A stretch of 64,000 nucleotides of DNA from JAJCYL01 sp965206015 (GTDB lineage Bacteria; Bacteroidota; Bacteroidia; Cytophagales; Cyclobacteriaceae), in contig CBDBIW010000004.1 of assembly GCA_965206015.1 (NCBI GenBank), positions 62,001-126,000 on the forward strand, in the 5' to 3' direction. This document shows positions 36,684 to 46,500 of the stretch, one piece after another (the first letter of the stretch is position 1; every line of letters starts with the position of its first letter). The notes beneath the pieces were generated by a model. That model was given only the letters and a program-made list of their open reading frames with translations. It searched no databases and was not told the DNA's origin. The translations under genes and the position numbers were made by a program.

Positions 36684-36920
36684 TTAATAACAGGTCATCA
36701 ACTGAATGGTAAATTCCCCTAAGCCAGGCTTTGAACATCATTATAGTCCGGTGTAAATCCTGGAAATTCTTGCCCTTCTTTCCACGCCCGATTTGAACCA
36801 AGTGGTGTATCCGCTTTTTAAAGCCATGTAGCCCTTCCACTTATCGGTTTTGATTGCATCCTGACAAGATATATGGTCTTGGAAGAAAGGTCTTAACTGC
36901 TTAGTCCCTGCATTGTCAAT
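36679..36920 (-). pseudogene. IS1595-family (ISXO2-like) transposase C-terminal remnant
   Basis: The minus strand reads LRPFFQDHISCQDAIKTDKW and KGYMALK, then after a frame change IHHLVQIGRGKKGKNFQDLH and MMFKAWLRGIYHSVDDLLLR. This matches the last part of ISXO2-like DDE transposases (DEWKGY, then the FK.WLRGI.H end). Its stop codon is formed inside the IS256 end, so IS256 appears to have inserted into it. Confidence 0.65.
36741..36816. repeat. 76-bp direct repeat, copy 1 (IS1595 fragment)
   Basis: This stretch recurs at 37960-38035 with two mismatches. Both are pieces of the same transposase; the copies flank tRNA-Thr and a dehydrogenase fragment. Confidence 0.85.
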
Positions 36921-37439
36921 GGGTTAATAAAGTATTTTAAGCAATGTTATCGCTCAAAATATTTATTTATTATGTGCCTAATTCAATGGATTTATTCTCC
37001 AATAGATTTCTTAATTAATTGCACAGAGTTGTACTGTTTAATTGTGATTTGGTCAAAGATTCTATTATTTCTCTTCACTTATAAATCCAAAGTGGGCAAA
37101 AGTGGACATTTGATGAAGATCAGTTAGAGAGCTATTAATAAATGGGCCAATTGAACACCGTTATTTTTCAAAAAATTCTTGCTGAAGATGAATTTTTGGA
37201 GATAGGGGTGACTTTGGTCATGCTGAAGCTTCTGAAATCTTCCAACAAGGGGGTTTAGAGGGTACTGAAGGAGCTAAGGGGAATCTCAACGCTGAAGACA
37301 ATTGTATTCAAGCCAGGCAAGGAATGGATGAAAACTAGACTATCGTATGCCTAATCTACCCCATACACCTGCTACCACTCCTCATGAAAACGGCAGTCAA
37401 CGATTTGTTAACTGCCTGATCCCGACAGTTATCGGGAAG
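36921..37439. other. Gap with no recognisable intact gene
   Basis: The stretch is AT-rich. A plus-strand frame from ATG 37143 (MGQLNTVIFQKILAEDEFLE...) is interrupted by TAG and then continues to about 37354; I do not recognise it. A small hairpin (CCCGATAACTGTCGGG on the minus strand) sits just beyond the tRNA-Thr 3' end and could end its transcript. Confidence 0.35.
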
Positions 37440-37513
37440 AGCCCCCGGACGGATTCGAACCGCCGACCCGCTGATTACAAGTCAGCTGCTCTGGCCAACT
37501 GAGCTACGGAGGC
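37440..37513 (-). tRNA. tRNA-Thr (TGT anticodon)
   Basis: On the minus strand GCCTCCG pairs with CGGGGGC. The D-arm has GCTCAGTTGGCCAGAGC, the anticodon stem GCTGA/TCAGC encloses loop CTTGTAA (anticodon TGT), and the T-arm carries GGTTCGAATCC. CCA is not encoded. Confidence 0.95.
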
Positions 37514-37643
37514 CAATCGTGTGTGAGTCTGGGTGTCAGTGAGGGTTTGAAGCCCAATGTTATCTAAACCTTACCCGATTTTGCGAGCGCAAATTTAATT
37601 CAACTTTTAGGATTGCAAAACTTAATCCAACTAACTATTAAAT

Positions 37644-37890
37644 TTAGTTGGTAACTAAATAAGGAACTCTTCCTGACTTATGGAATTCAACAATATTTTC
37701 GGCTGCCCAACGAGACATTTCGTCTCTCGCCTCAACCGTAGCGGACCCAATATGCGACGTAATCGCTACATTTTCCATTGATAAAAGAGGGTTGTCTGAG
37801 GCCATGGGCTCAGGATTGGTTACATCCAAACCAGCACCCCAAATCTCTCCATTCCTTAACGCCGCAATTAAATCTATTGAAGTAGGTACT
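37644..37890 (-). pseudogene. C-terminal fragment of a D-2-hydroxyacid dehydrogenase (glyoxylate reductase-like)
   Basis: The open frame reads SIDLIAALRNGEIWGAGLDV, NPEPMASDNPLLSMENVAIT, SHIGSATVEARDEMSRWAAE and ends at the stop near 37644. HIGSAT carries the catalytic His and GLDV..PEP the conserved loop, but only the last 80 or so of about 320 residues remain. The nucleotide-binding domain is missing upstream, where a stop interrupts the frame. Confidence 0.8.
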
Positions 37891-37959
37891 TAATAAATAC
37901 AGATTACATTATAAGGGCATGGATTGTGATCGACCATTTTAGCTGACAGATTATCAAAT

Positions 37960-38035
37960 TTATAGTCCGGTGTAAACCCTGGAAATTCTTGCCCTTCTTT
38001 CCACGCCCGATTTGAACCAAGTGATGTATCCGCTT
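37960..38035. repeat. 76-bp direct repeat, copy 2 (IS1595 fragment)
   Basis: It matches 36741-36816 in the same orientation with two mismatches. On the minus strand it provides the false C-terminus of the small frame starting at 38157. Confidence 0.85.
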
Positions 38036-38157
38036 AAAGCGATTGTGCCAGCCCAAAATATGAACATCCACTTGACCAACTCTGACTTTAAATTGACAAT
38101 TGTTGCAGTTAAATCTCCTTTGAGAAGTGCTAAATCCTCTTTGGTTGCAATGCTCAC
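38036..38157 (-). pseudogene. N-terminal fragment of a small membrane protein
   Basis: ATG 38157 opens MSIATKEDLALLKGDLTATI, then a helix VKWMFIFWAGTIA, after which the frame runs into the IS1595 repeat. The amphipathic start plus one membrane helix resembles CCDC90-type/DUF1640 small proteins seen next to mobile elements, but this is tentative. Confidence 0.4.
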
Positions 38158-38159
38158 AA

Positions 38160-38764
38160 CTGTGATATCAGTTTTGTGTTACTGCTGAAGATCCGGACTA
38201 AAGGTGTTAACACTTGGAATAATACAATGGAATTTTGCTAATGAAGTTAGTAGCTTTGGTTGTTTTTCTCGCAACGGATCAGCGGTACCAAATTTTTTTT
38301 GGTGTTTTTTTGGTGTTTTAGCAGCGCAACTTGATTCTACATCACTATTGATTTGTTGTTTAATACTGACCTGATCAGGCTTTTAACCGTGACGGTGATT
38401 GTGACCACAACCAGTGTTTCTTCATTGATTATTAAGGATACTAATTCATTGGCAGTGAAACTATTAATTGTTTCAGGTGGTATTTTTGCACAAATGTCCA
38501 TTATCAGGAGTTTGATGTTATGTTCAATGTGACCAAATAGAAGTTTTTTCTATACTTGACAACAAATACGAAATTTAATTTGATTAGATATTTGCTGTGC
38601 GAGACACTATAATATTTATAAAAAAATTATTTCCACTAAGATTTGACCAACGCTCATCTTTTATACTCAAAGATGACTCTCATGCTTCAGTTATAATTAA
38701 CCGATAGAACCGGATTTCACCCATTAACCTAAAAGAGTTCATGTTATCATTGATAAAAGCGATT
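38160..38764. other. Gap upstream of the split TonB receptor
   Basis: No intact gene. A T-rich slippery tract with a repeated TTTTTTGGTG lies at 38293-38317. A plus-strand hydrophobic reading (FNTDLIRLLTVTVIVTTTSV, then KLLIVSGGIFAQMSIIRSL) at about 38360-38530 has no start and looks like a degraded membrane protein. No FecR or sigma gene is seen. Confidence 0.35.
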
Positions 38765-38921
38765 TTTGGCCGCCAATAGATTGTATGTGAAAAGTTCAAA
38801 GACTAACAATTGGGTTTGGGACAATGTCCGGCAGGATACAATAAGATTTGTAGGGAATGGTACAATGAGATTGTACACTTCTACGGATAATAATAGAACA
38901 ACAACCTTTAATTACCCCTTG

Positions 38922-41312
38922 ATGCTACGAATAGCACTCTGCATAAGCTTGGTGTTTTATATACACGCGGTTGTTGCTCAGCGTATTCTAACGGTCGGCA
39001 CACCAAATGACAAATCAGAACCCCCCTATACTATTATTGGAAATGTTTTTGATTCTGATACTGGAGAGCCAATATCAGGTGCAAATATCTTCATTGAAAG
39101 ACAAAATATAGGAACCAGCGCAGATATCAATGGCAATTACAGCCTCAAACTTTATGAAGGACTTTATTTAATTCAAGCAAGTTCTACAGGTTATGTCCCT
39201 GGTGCCAAACGAGTAAATGTTATAGGTGAGGGCAAAGTTAATTTCATTTTAAACGTTCAGGTAACTGAATTAGAAGAAGTCGTAATTAAGGGAGGTGCGG
39301 AGAAAAGAGACGTCATCAGTAAAGATGTCGGAGTTGAAGTGCTAACCATCTCATCAATCAAGACGCTTCCTCCACTTGGTGGAGAAGCGGATATTCTTAA
39401 GTCGTTAACACTGCTCCCCGGGGTCAGTACTCCGGGTGAAGCTTCTAGTGGATTTAATGTGAGAGGAGGTGGATTCGACCAAAACCTCATACTAATGGAT
39501 GGTGCACCACTTTATAACCCATCTCACTTATTCGGTTTTTTCTCGGCATTTAACCCCAATATGATTAGAGATGTGACTTTGTATAAAGGTGCAATTCCCG
39601 CTAACTATGGAGGACGTGGCTCTTCGGTAGTGGATATAACCTATCAAAAGGGCAATCTCTCCTACTGGACAGGCGACGCCACATTGGGAGTACTTTCATC
39701 TAAATTTTCCGCGGGCGGACCACTGGTTCCTGGAAAATTATCGATAAACATTGGTGGTCGGGGATCATACACTAACTGGCTATTAAGACAGGCAAAAGAT
39801 GCAGATGTAAACAATAGCAAAGCCTCGTTCTACGACGGCAATATTATCCTGAGTTATGCGATTAATCCGAATAATGATCTAGAATACTCCCTTTATCGCA
39901 GCCGCGATTCTTTCAGTTTTGCGGGAGACACCACCAATCAATGGCAAAATACAGCCCAGGTTATCAAATGGACGTCCATTTTGAGCGAGAAACTTTCCTT
40001 CAGGATTTCGGCGGTCCAAAGTATATATCAATCGACCATCTTAAGTGATGTGCCCTTTGGTTCATTTGATCAGGAAACCGGCATCAAAGATTACAACGCC
40101 AGTTCATCTCTAACATTTATTCCTTCCGAAAAACACACCATTCAGCTGGGTGGTCAGGTAAAAAGAATTTCGGTCGATCTCGGAACTTTGAAACCCGGAA
40201 AAGATTCAGCTATTGAACCCGAAGATATTCCATCAGAGAAAGCCATTGAATCAGGTGTATTTGCTCATCACAATTTTAACATCAACAAGCATATAGAACT
40301 GTCATATGGTGTCAGATGGAGTAACTTCAGGTTACTCGGTGCACGTACCATAAACACTTATGATCCAGTATTAACTAAAAGCATTGAAAACATCTCCGGT
40401 CAAACTCAATTTGGAGATAATGAGATCATCAAACAATACAATGGAATTGAGCCCAGAGCGGGCTTGAATTTTAAGATTAATGAGGAAAACTCTATCAAGT
40501 TGGGTTATAATTGAATGTTCCAATACATTCACCTGATTACTAATACAACCTCCATCTCTCCGATAGATGTCTGGAAACTCAGTGACCCCTTCCTGGAGCC
40601 TGAAATTGTTACTCAATACTCTGTTGGTTTTTTTAGAAATCTCCAGCATGGAAGGTTTGAGGCTTCAATTGAGGGTTTCTACAAGGACTGGGAAAATGTT
40701 GTAGAATACAAGGATGGTGCCGATCTATTTCTAAATAGTAACCTTGAAACTGAGTTGATTTCAGGAAAAGGTAAGTCTTATGGTTTAGAGGTATTCGTAA
40801 AGAAGAACATAGGAAGATTTAATGGTTGGCTCAGTTATACTTACTCCAGGAGCTTGAGAAAAGTTGTGGGTGATTTTGAGGTAGAAACAATTAACAACGG
40901 CGATTGGTACCCTTCCAACTTTGATAAGCCCAGTAATTTCACTTTTGTCACTAGATTCCGATTAGGCGCATACGCAACTTTCTCCTCAATCTTCACATAC
41001 AGCACGGGACGACCAGTCACGCTGCCGAGTGGTAAATTTAGGTACCAAAGCACCATATTGGGTTATTTCGATGAGCGTAATGGTGGCAGGATACCTGACT
41101 ATCATAGGCTGGATTTATCACTCCAATTCAGCTGGCCGTCAAGAAAGAAGTGGTTGGCCGGCGACTGGACACTATCGGTATATAACATTTATGGAAGGGA
41201 AAATGCCTTCTCGGTTTTCTTCAAAGACACACAAGGAGCCCCACCACAGGCATTTAAGGTATCGGTAGTCGGTGCACCGTTCCCCTCGATTAGCTATGAA
41301 ATGAAATTTTAG
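38922..41312 (+). pseudogene. TonB-dependent receptor split by a single in-frame TGA
   Basis: The first half (to 40514) has a signal peptide (MLRIALCISLVFYIHAVVAQ), a carboxypeptidase-like domain (IGNVFDSDTGEPISGANIFI) and a plug (ILKSLTLLPGVSTPGEASSG, FNVRGGGFDQNLILMDGAPL). The second half begins immediately at 40515 in the same frame (MFQYIHLITNTTSISPIDVW) and runs to the barrel end (ISYEMKF). The TGA at 40512-40514 sits where related receptors have an Arg codon (…LGYN-R-M.QYIHL…), so one C-to-T change in CGA explains the break. The frame extends upstream to a TTG at 38766, with ATGs at 38865 and 38922; the last fits the signal peptide. Readthrough cannot be excluded but no recoding signal is seen. 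Confidence 0.85.
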
Positions 41313-41515
41313 AAGCAACAAGCACCTTTCAATTTGCCGGAGATACTACGAACAAATGGCAAAATATTGCCCGCGTAATTCGCTTTAGCCCAGCCCTCAC
41401 TGATGCATTGACCTTGAGTTCGTCAGGAACACACAGCCGCTATCAATCCGGTATTGTAAACGCCAATGAATTTTCCCCTTTTAAATTAGGATCAGGTGTT
41501 TTGGATAACCAAATT
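41313..41515 (+). pseudogene. Internal fragment of a second TonB-dependent receptor
   Basis: The frame STFQFAGDTTNKWQNIARVI matches SFSFAGDTTNQWQNTAQVIK of the preceding receptor, and similarity continues with SPALTDALTLSSSGTHSRYQ. It is therefore a piece of a paralogous receptor, joined straight after the stop codon of the first one. Confidence 0.7.
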
Positions 41516-41750
41516 CCTTATACGCCCGTACCGTTTCGGTTAAACTGCTCTTCATTTGGTCTTTTAAATAATAAGCTTGCGCATATTGACCGATAAGGAC
41601 GGTGAGTTCAATCCCCGGCACCGGCACTAACAACTGGCTATGCCATTTAGGCACACACTCTGGTCGAGGGGCAAGTCGCCTGATTTGCCTTTGCCTGGAT
41701 AACAAAAGCCCAAATGCTTCTTTATCCATTGGAACCCAAAGGTACACATT
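41508..41750 (-). pseudogene. Fragment of a uracil-DNA glycosylase family protein
   Basis: The minus strand reads VPMDKEAFG, then GFCYPGKGKSGDLPP, and after a frameshift PRPECVPKWHSQLL, PGIELTVLIGQYAQAYYL and SLTETVRAYKE. These are the C-terminal half of family-4-like uracil-DNA glycosylases from Bacteroidota. Both ends are missing; the C-terminal part runs into the TonB receptor fragment. Confidence 0.7.
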
Positions 41751-41957
41751 GCACTAATCTCTAGTTATCGTTAAATTATTTATTGTCGCCCTTCCTACTT
41801 TCTAAACCGCCATTTTACTCAATGCAATAAATCCCTTTCTTCTTTGGGACATTAATGGCCACCCTAAAGAGCAATAAGTCCCATATTTGAATAGAACAGT
41901 AGCGATTCTTATTCGCTGTATTACATTCGTTGTCAAAAACATAAAACAATAAACTTC

Positions 41958-42950
41958 ATGAGTTATTTAGCTGAAGAAAATCGATATGACAAAATGATCT
42001 GCCGCAGGTGTGGAAGAAGTGGTATTAGGCTTCCAATAATTTCGCTTGGATTATGGCATAATTTCGGAGGAGTTGATGTCTATGAAACAGGCCGGGAAAT
42101 CATACACAAAGCTTTTGATGCAGGAATAACACACTTTGATTTAGCCAATAATTATGGGCCTCCTCCCGGTTCTGCTGAGGAATTCTTCGGTCAGGTGTTG
42201 GCTAAAGACTTAAAAGCATATCGCGATGAATTGATCATATCTACCAAAGCAGGTTATCTGATGTGGCCCGGTCCGTATGGCGAGTGGGGATCAAAAAAAT
42301 ACCTGATGGCCAGTTTAGACCAAAGTCTCAGGCGAATGGGTCTCGACTATGTCGACATTTTCTACTCTCACCGACCAGATCCGGATACACCCATGGAAGA
42401 AACCATGGAAGCACTTTACCAGGCCATTAACCAGGGTAAAGCGTTGTATGTTGGGCTCTCCAATTACAGTGCTGCAGAGACGAAAGAGGCGACAAGCATT
42501 TTAAAAGGCATGGGTGTAAGGTGCTTAATTCACCAACCCAAATACTCTATGTTTGCCAGATGGACCGAAGAGGAAAAACTATTTGATGTGCTCGATGATG
42601 AGGGAATGGGTTCTATTGCCTTCTCCCCTCTTGCCCAGGGATTGCTAACTGACCGATATCTAAAAGGAATACCGGAGGATTCCCGGGCTGCTAAATCTCA
42701 TGGGTTTTTACAGGAGGAGGAGGTGTCCCCGAAACGGAGAGAAAAGGTTAAGCAATTAAATGACATCGCTCTCAATCGCGGACAAACTTTGGCCCAATTA
42801 GCATTGATCTGGGTACTTAGAGGAACGGTTACCTCGGTTTTAATTGGTGTAAGTAAGCTTGAGCAACTCTATGCCAATCTCGAGATACTCAACCATGTGG
42901 AGTTATCTTCTGATGAGGCCGAACGCATTGAAAAAATCCTTTCTGATTAA
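41958..42950 (+). CDS. Aldo/keto reductase (L-glyceraldehyde 3-phosphate reductase-like)
   Basis: The 330-residue product is a TIM-barrel NADPH-dependent oxidoreductase. The catalytic tetrad is visible: Asp and Tyr in THFDLANNYGPP, Lys in IISTKAGY and His in DIFYSHRPD. The segments GPYGEWGSKKYL and AFSPLAQGLLTDRYL match the YghZ/Gpr (AKR14) group, which reduces methylglyoxal and L-glyceraldehyde 3-phosphate. The gene is complete. The next gene starts about 20 bp later in the same direction, so they may be co-transcribed. Confidence 0.9.
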   Translation: MSYLAEENRYDKMICRRCGRSGIRLPIISLGLWHNFGGVDVYETGREIIHKAFDAGITHFDLANNYGPPPGSAEEFFGQVLAKDLKAYRDELIISTKAGYLMWPGPYGEWGSKKYLMASLDQSLRRMGLDYVDIFYSHRPDPDTPMEETMEALYQAINQGKALYVGLSNYSAAETKEATSILKGMGVRCLIHQPKYSMFARWTEEEKLFDVLDDEGMGSIAFSPLAQGLLTDRYLKGIPEDSRAAKSHGFLQEEEVSPKRREKVKQLNDIALNRGQTLAQLALIWVLRGTVTSVLIGVSKLEQLYANLEILNHVELSSDEAERIEKILSD

Positions 42951-42972
42951 CGCTATCATCAATCAAAATATC

Positions 42973-44487
42973 ATGAGACACTTAATATTTTCAGTAGTTT
43001 TCTTTAGCCTTATAAGTAACATGCAAGGACAGAACACAATTGGCATTTTCGATGCCAATGTAGATATAGGTAACCCTAAAAAGCAAGGCTCTTCAACTTT
43101 TGATGAGACGGAACAAATCTACAACCTCAAAGGAAGTGGATATAATATTTGGTTTGGCAGAGACGAATTCCATTACACCTATAAAAAATTGTCGGGAGAC
43201 TTCATCCTTACCGGAAATTTTGAATTTGTAAGTAAAGGTGCCAACCCTCATCGAAAAATTGGCTGGATGATACGAGAATTATTGGATGACAACTCACCTC
43301 ATGTTAGTGCTACGCTTCACGGTGACGGTTTAACCGTACTCCAATGGAGAGCTTTGAAGGGTGCTCATATGCGGGATCCGCAAGATCAAGTTTTTGCTCC
43401 GAAGAAAAATTATCAAATCCTACAATTAGAACGACAGGGAAAAAAAATTACTATGAAAGCAGCACTTTGGGGTGAACCTCTGCAAACCATTGGCTCAAAG
43501 GAAATGAGTGATATGCCCGATGAGATTTTCGCCGGAATATTTATCAATGGCCATAATGAGAATGTTGTGGAAGAAGCGACGGCATGGAATGTACGAATTG
43601 ATAAACCAGTGGCTGACGATTATAATCCTGAACAAAATGGTTGGCTTGCGTCACGAATGGAGCTCTTGAATGTTTTCAATGGTAAGAGAAAAGTAATTCA
43701 CACTTCTGAAAACAGGTTTGCAGCCCCTAATTGGATGCCAGACGGAGACCAGTTGCTGTTTAATGAGAATGGATCCATTTTCACCATCAGAACGAATGGT
43801 AAGAATAAGACCAAAATTAATACCGGAAAAGCAGATAGAAATAACAATGATCACGGCATATCATTTAATGGGAAGACGCTGGCCATAAGTCATAATCATC
43901 AAGGTGTTCCGGGTGGTGGTTCCACTATATATGTATTGCCTATTTCAGGAGGAGAACCCAAACAGGTTACCGTGAAGATGCCCTCCTATTGGCATGGGTG
44001 GGCTCCTAATAACAAGGAAGTGGTTTACGTCGCCCGCCGGGAAGATGAGAATTACGACATCTATCGGATTTCAACTAATGGGGGAAAAGAAGAGAAACTC
44101 ACCCATTACGCCGGGTCACATGCGGATGGACCGGAGTACACGCCAAACGGCCAATACATTTACTACAATGCCAGTCCGACCGGGACCATGCAGATATGGC
44201 GAATGAAACCTGATGGTTCAGCCAAAGAACAAATCACGTTTGACGAATACAATGACTGGTTTCCTCACATCTCACCCGATGGCAAAAGGATTGCCATAAT
44301 CTCATTTCCGACGCATATCAACCCAAATTCTCACCCCAACTACAAACGGGTGATGCTCAGGATTATGCCCGCATCTGGTGGTGCACCAAAAACCATCGCT
44401 TACCTCTATGGGGGGCAAGGAACTATTAACGTACCTAGCTGGTCACCTGATAGCCAATCAATCGCATTCGTTAGCTATACCAGGTAG
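42973..44487 (+). CDS. Secreted TolB-like beta-propeller protein with N-terminal lectin-like domain
   Basis: The product is about 504 residues from ATG 42973 (MRHLIFSVVFFSLISNMQGQ, signal peptide). Residues about 20-215 form a concanavalin-like/DUF1349-type domain (FHYTYKKLSGDFILTGNFEF, PHRKIGWMIRELLDD). Residues about 230-500 are PD40/TolB repeats (APNWMPDGDQLLFNENGSIF, WHGWAPNNKEVVYVARREDE, PHISPDGKRIAIISFPTH, PSWSPDSQSIAFVSY). Such proteins occur beside carbohydrate and sugar-derivative genes in Bacteroidota, role unknown. An upstream in-frame ATG at 42859 lies inside the aldo/keto reductase gene and is rejected. Confidence 0.85.
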   Translation: MRHLIFSVVFFSLISNMQGQNTIGIFDANVDIGNPKKQGSSTFDETEQIYNLKGSGYNIWFGRDEFHYTYKKLSGDFILTGNFEFVSKGANPHRKIGWMIRELLDDNSPHVSATLHGDGLTVLQWRALKGAHMRDPQDQVFAPKKNYQILQLERQGKKITMKAALWGEPLQTIGSKEMSDMPDEIFAGIFINGHNENVVEEATAWNVRIDKPVADDYNPEQNGWLASRMELLNVFNGKRKVIHTSENRFAAPNWMPDGDQLLFNENGSIFTIRTNGKNKTKINTGKADRNNNDHGISFNGKTLAISHNHQGVPGGGSTIYVLPISGGEPKQVTVKMPSYWHGWAPNNKEVVYVARREDENYDIYRISTNGGKEEKLTHYAGSHADGPEYTPNGQYIYYNASPTGTMQIWRMKPDGSAKEQITFDEYNDWFPHISPDGKRIAIISFPTHINPNSHPNYKRVMLRIMPASGGAPKTIAYLYGGQGTINVPSWSPDSQSIAFVSYTR

Positions 44488-44600
44488 CACAAGAATAAAG
44501 ATGCAAGATAAGACATTGACAGATTCTCATTTAGGCAGATTCCAAATCTTTTGACTAGTGGGCACGGAGCCCACAATTCGTTGATAAGCAAGTCTAACAT

Positions 44601-44609
44601 CCCCCCCCC
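44601..44609. repeat. Run of nine C upstream of the Dabb gene
   Basis: Nine consecutive C lie 22 bp before the ATG of the Dabb-domain remnant in otherwise AT-rich sequence. Such tracts are slippage-prone and can alter promoter spacing. Confidence 0.8.
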
Positions 44610-44631
44610 ATCTAAAATCTAATAATCTAAT

Positions 44632-45035
44632 ATGGATACCCGACGTAAATTTTTCGCCGCAGCAACTGCACTTTTTGGCTCATTGAGCTTAGATTTGTTG
44701 CCTTCTTCACAAGTTAAAGCACAAGATAAAATGACAAGTAAATTTTTTCATGTAGTCTGTTTTTGGCTGAAAAGAGCCGGATAATAATTCAACCGGAAGC
44801 AAATTCTTGAAAAACCTCAATGGTTTTCTTAATCAGCCAGATGTGACCCAAAGTCGTCATGCTGGTACTCCCGCTCCTACTGACCGACCAGTAATTGATA
44901 GTTCTTACACATTTAGCTTAATGCTAAGTTTTAAAAACAAAGCGGACCAAGACCATTACCAGAACCATGTTGCTCACAAACGATTCATTGCAGAGTCAGC
45001 AGCGAGTACAGGTGTATGATTCAATAACTACCTGA
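44632..45035 (+). pseudogene. Dabb-domain (stress-responsive A/B barrel) protein, frameshifted
   Basis: ATG 44632 opens MDTRRKFFAAATALFGSLSL, a Tat-like signal, then SKFFHVVCFWLK. An extra A in the run after CTG (near 44768) shifts the frame. Removing it restores EPDNNSTGSKFLKNLNGFLN, YTFSLMLSFKNKADQDHYQN and HVAHKRFIAESA, typical of Dabb domains. A second shift near 45000 leads to VQVYDSITT and TGA, which overlaps the next ATG (ATGA). It was thus coupled to the SDR gene. Confidence 0.75.
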
Positions 45036-46018
45036 TGAAAGTTCTCTTTATTGGAGGTACGGGTAACATTAGTACAGCTACTAGCAAATTGGCTGTCGAA
45101 AAGGGTCTGGATCTTTATCTTTTAAATAGAGGTACACGGCCCATTTCAATTGAAGGTGCAAATATCATCATTGGAGATATTAACAGAGTTGATGAAATCA
45201 AAGAATTGGCCAATCACAATTGGGATGTGGTCGTCAATTGGATTGCTTTTACCCCTGATGAGATTCAGCGAGACATCGATTTGTTCCGTGGAAGTACCAG
45301 GCAATACATTTTTATTAGTTCGGCATCAGCTTACCAAAAACCGGCTTCTAATTACATAATTACTGAATCAACCCCACTTGCCAATCCTTACTGGCAATAC
45401 TCACGAGACAAAATCGGCTGTGAAGACTTGCTGAATAAATCATATAGAGATAGCGGTTTTCCGGTCACGATCGTCCGCCCGTCACATACCTATGATACTG
45501 TAATCCCGGTAACCATTGGGGGTTGGACTGAATACAATGTTGTTAATCGTATTAAAAAGGGAAAAAAGATAATCATCCAGGGAGATGGCAATTCGCTCTG
45601 GACAATGACTCATGCTGAAGATTTTGCCAAAGGGTTTGTTGGTTTACTTGGTCATCAGCAAGCCATTGGTCATGCATTTCACATTACGTCTGATGAAGTC
45701 TTGTCCTGGAACCAAATTTACGAGGCGGTTGGTTTAGCGGTCGACAAAGAACTGAATGTTGTTCATATACCTTCAGATTTCATTTGCAAGATCGAGCCCG
45801 AAATGACCGGAACACTAATTGGTGATAAAGCCGTATGCGCTATCTTCGACAACACCAAGATCAAAAGATTCGTACCTGATTACAAGGCAACCATTCCATT
45901 CAAGGAAGGAATAAAAAGAACCATAGAATGGATGGAAGCCGATCCCTCAAGAATGATCCTAAATCCAGAGACGGATGAAATGATTGAAAGGGTGATTGAG
46001 GACTATGGGCATAGTTGA
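45035..46018 (+). CDS. NAD-dependent epimerase/dehydratase (extended or atypical SDR)
   Basis: The 327-residue product has a Rossmann glycine motif at the N-terminus (MKVLFIGGTGNISTATSKLA) and a catalytic YSRDK (YxxxK) near residue 121 with an upstream SSASAY. GNSLWTMTHAEDFAKGFVGL is common in UDP-sugar epimerase-like SDRs. Substrate is not predictable; isoflavone reductase-like and plastid CSP41-like families share this shape. Its start overlaps the stop of the Dabb remnant. The gene is intact. Confidence 0.88.
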   Translation: MKVLFIGGTGNISTATSKLAVEKGLDLYLLNRGTRPISIEGANIIIGDINRVDEIKELANHNWDVVVNWIAFTPDEIQRDIDLFRGSTRQYIFISSASAYQKPASNYIITESTPLANPYWQYSRDKIGCEDLLNKSYRDSGFPVTIVRPSHTYDTVIPVTIGGWTEYNVVNRIKKGKKIIIQGDGNSLWTMTHAEDFAKGFVGLLGHQQAIGHAFHITSDEVLSWNQIYEAVGLAVDKELNVVHIPSDFICKIEPEMTGTLIGDKAVCAIFDNTKIKRFVPDYKATIPFKEGIKRTIEWMEADPSRMILNPETDEMIERVIEDYGHS

Positions 46019-46269
46019 TTGATTCCTTGAAGCCTTATTAAAAACGACCAGTGTAAAAGTGCGACCGCTTGCTGCTTCTTATAACCGCTAAAACTAGCGA
46101 AACTGCTTCATATGCACAACGGTCGAAATTATCGACTGCAAACCACAAATTTACTTGCCAAATAATGCAGATGTTTCGGAAAACTAAGGCCGTTGCAAAA
46201 GTCACGGATTGAATTTTAAGAGTCGAAATCTGTAATTTTTGGATTTAGACAGTTATAGTACCTGTTTTT

Positions 46270-46456
46270 TTGGGTACTAACAAGCCACCCAAACGCTCGT
46301 CTTCATCTAAATGGGCATCCATTGCTGTCTCAAGTGCTGATTCCAAAAACTGCTTTGGCACTGGAGCAAGTGCCCATCTTTCCCGGATAAGGATTTGCCT
46401 GATCTGAATTGCTCCAGAGCTTTGCTCTGTAATTGATCTACTTCTTCTTCTGTCAT
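46270..46456 (-). pseudogene. IS256-family transposase N-terminal remnant
   Basis: ATG 46456 opens MTEEEVDQLQSKALEQFRSG, then KSLSGKDG, and after a frame change QFLESALETAMDAHLDEDE, RLGGL: the N-terminal signature of IS256 transposases. It is nearly identical in places to the copy at 57000-57080. The rest of the element is absent. Between 46019 and 46270 no gene is recognised. Confidence 0.7.
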
Positions 46457-46500
46457 TTTATCCAGGTTATAATGTCCTTGATTTTTAACTTGGACAGTGT

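Noticed and set aside
41408..41596. Short plus-strand gene after the split TonB receptor
   Set aside because: Its first part is the receptor-like fragment and the rest runs antisense through the glycosylase remnant, so it is not an independent gene.
42859..42972. Upstream ATG for the TolB-like gene at 42973
   Set aside because: It lies inside the aldo/keto reductase coding sequence and would hide a clear signal peptide.
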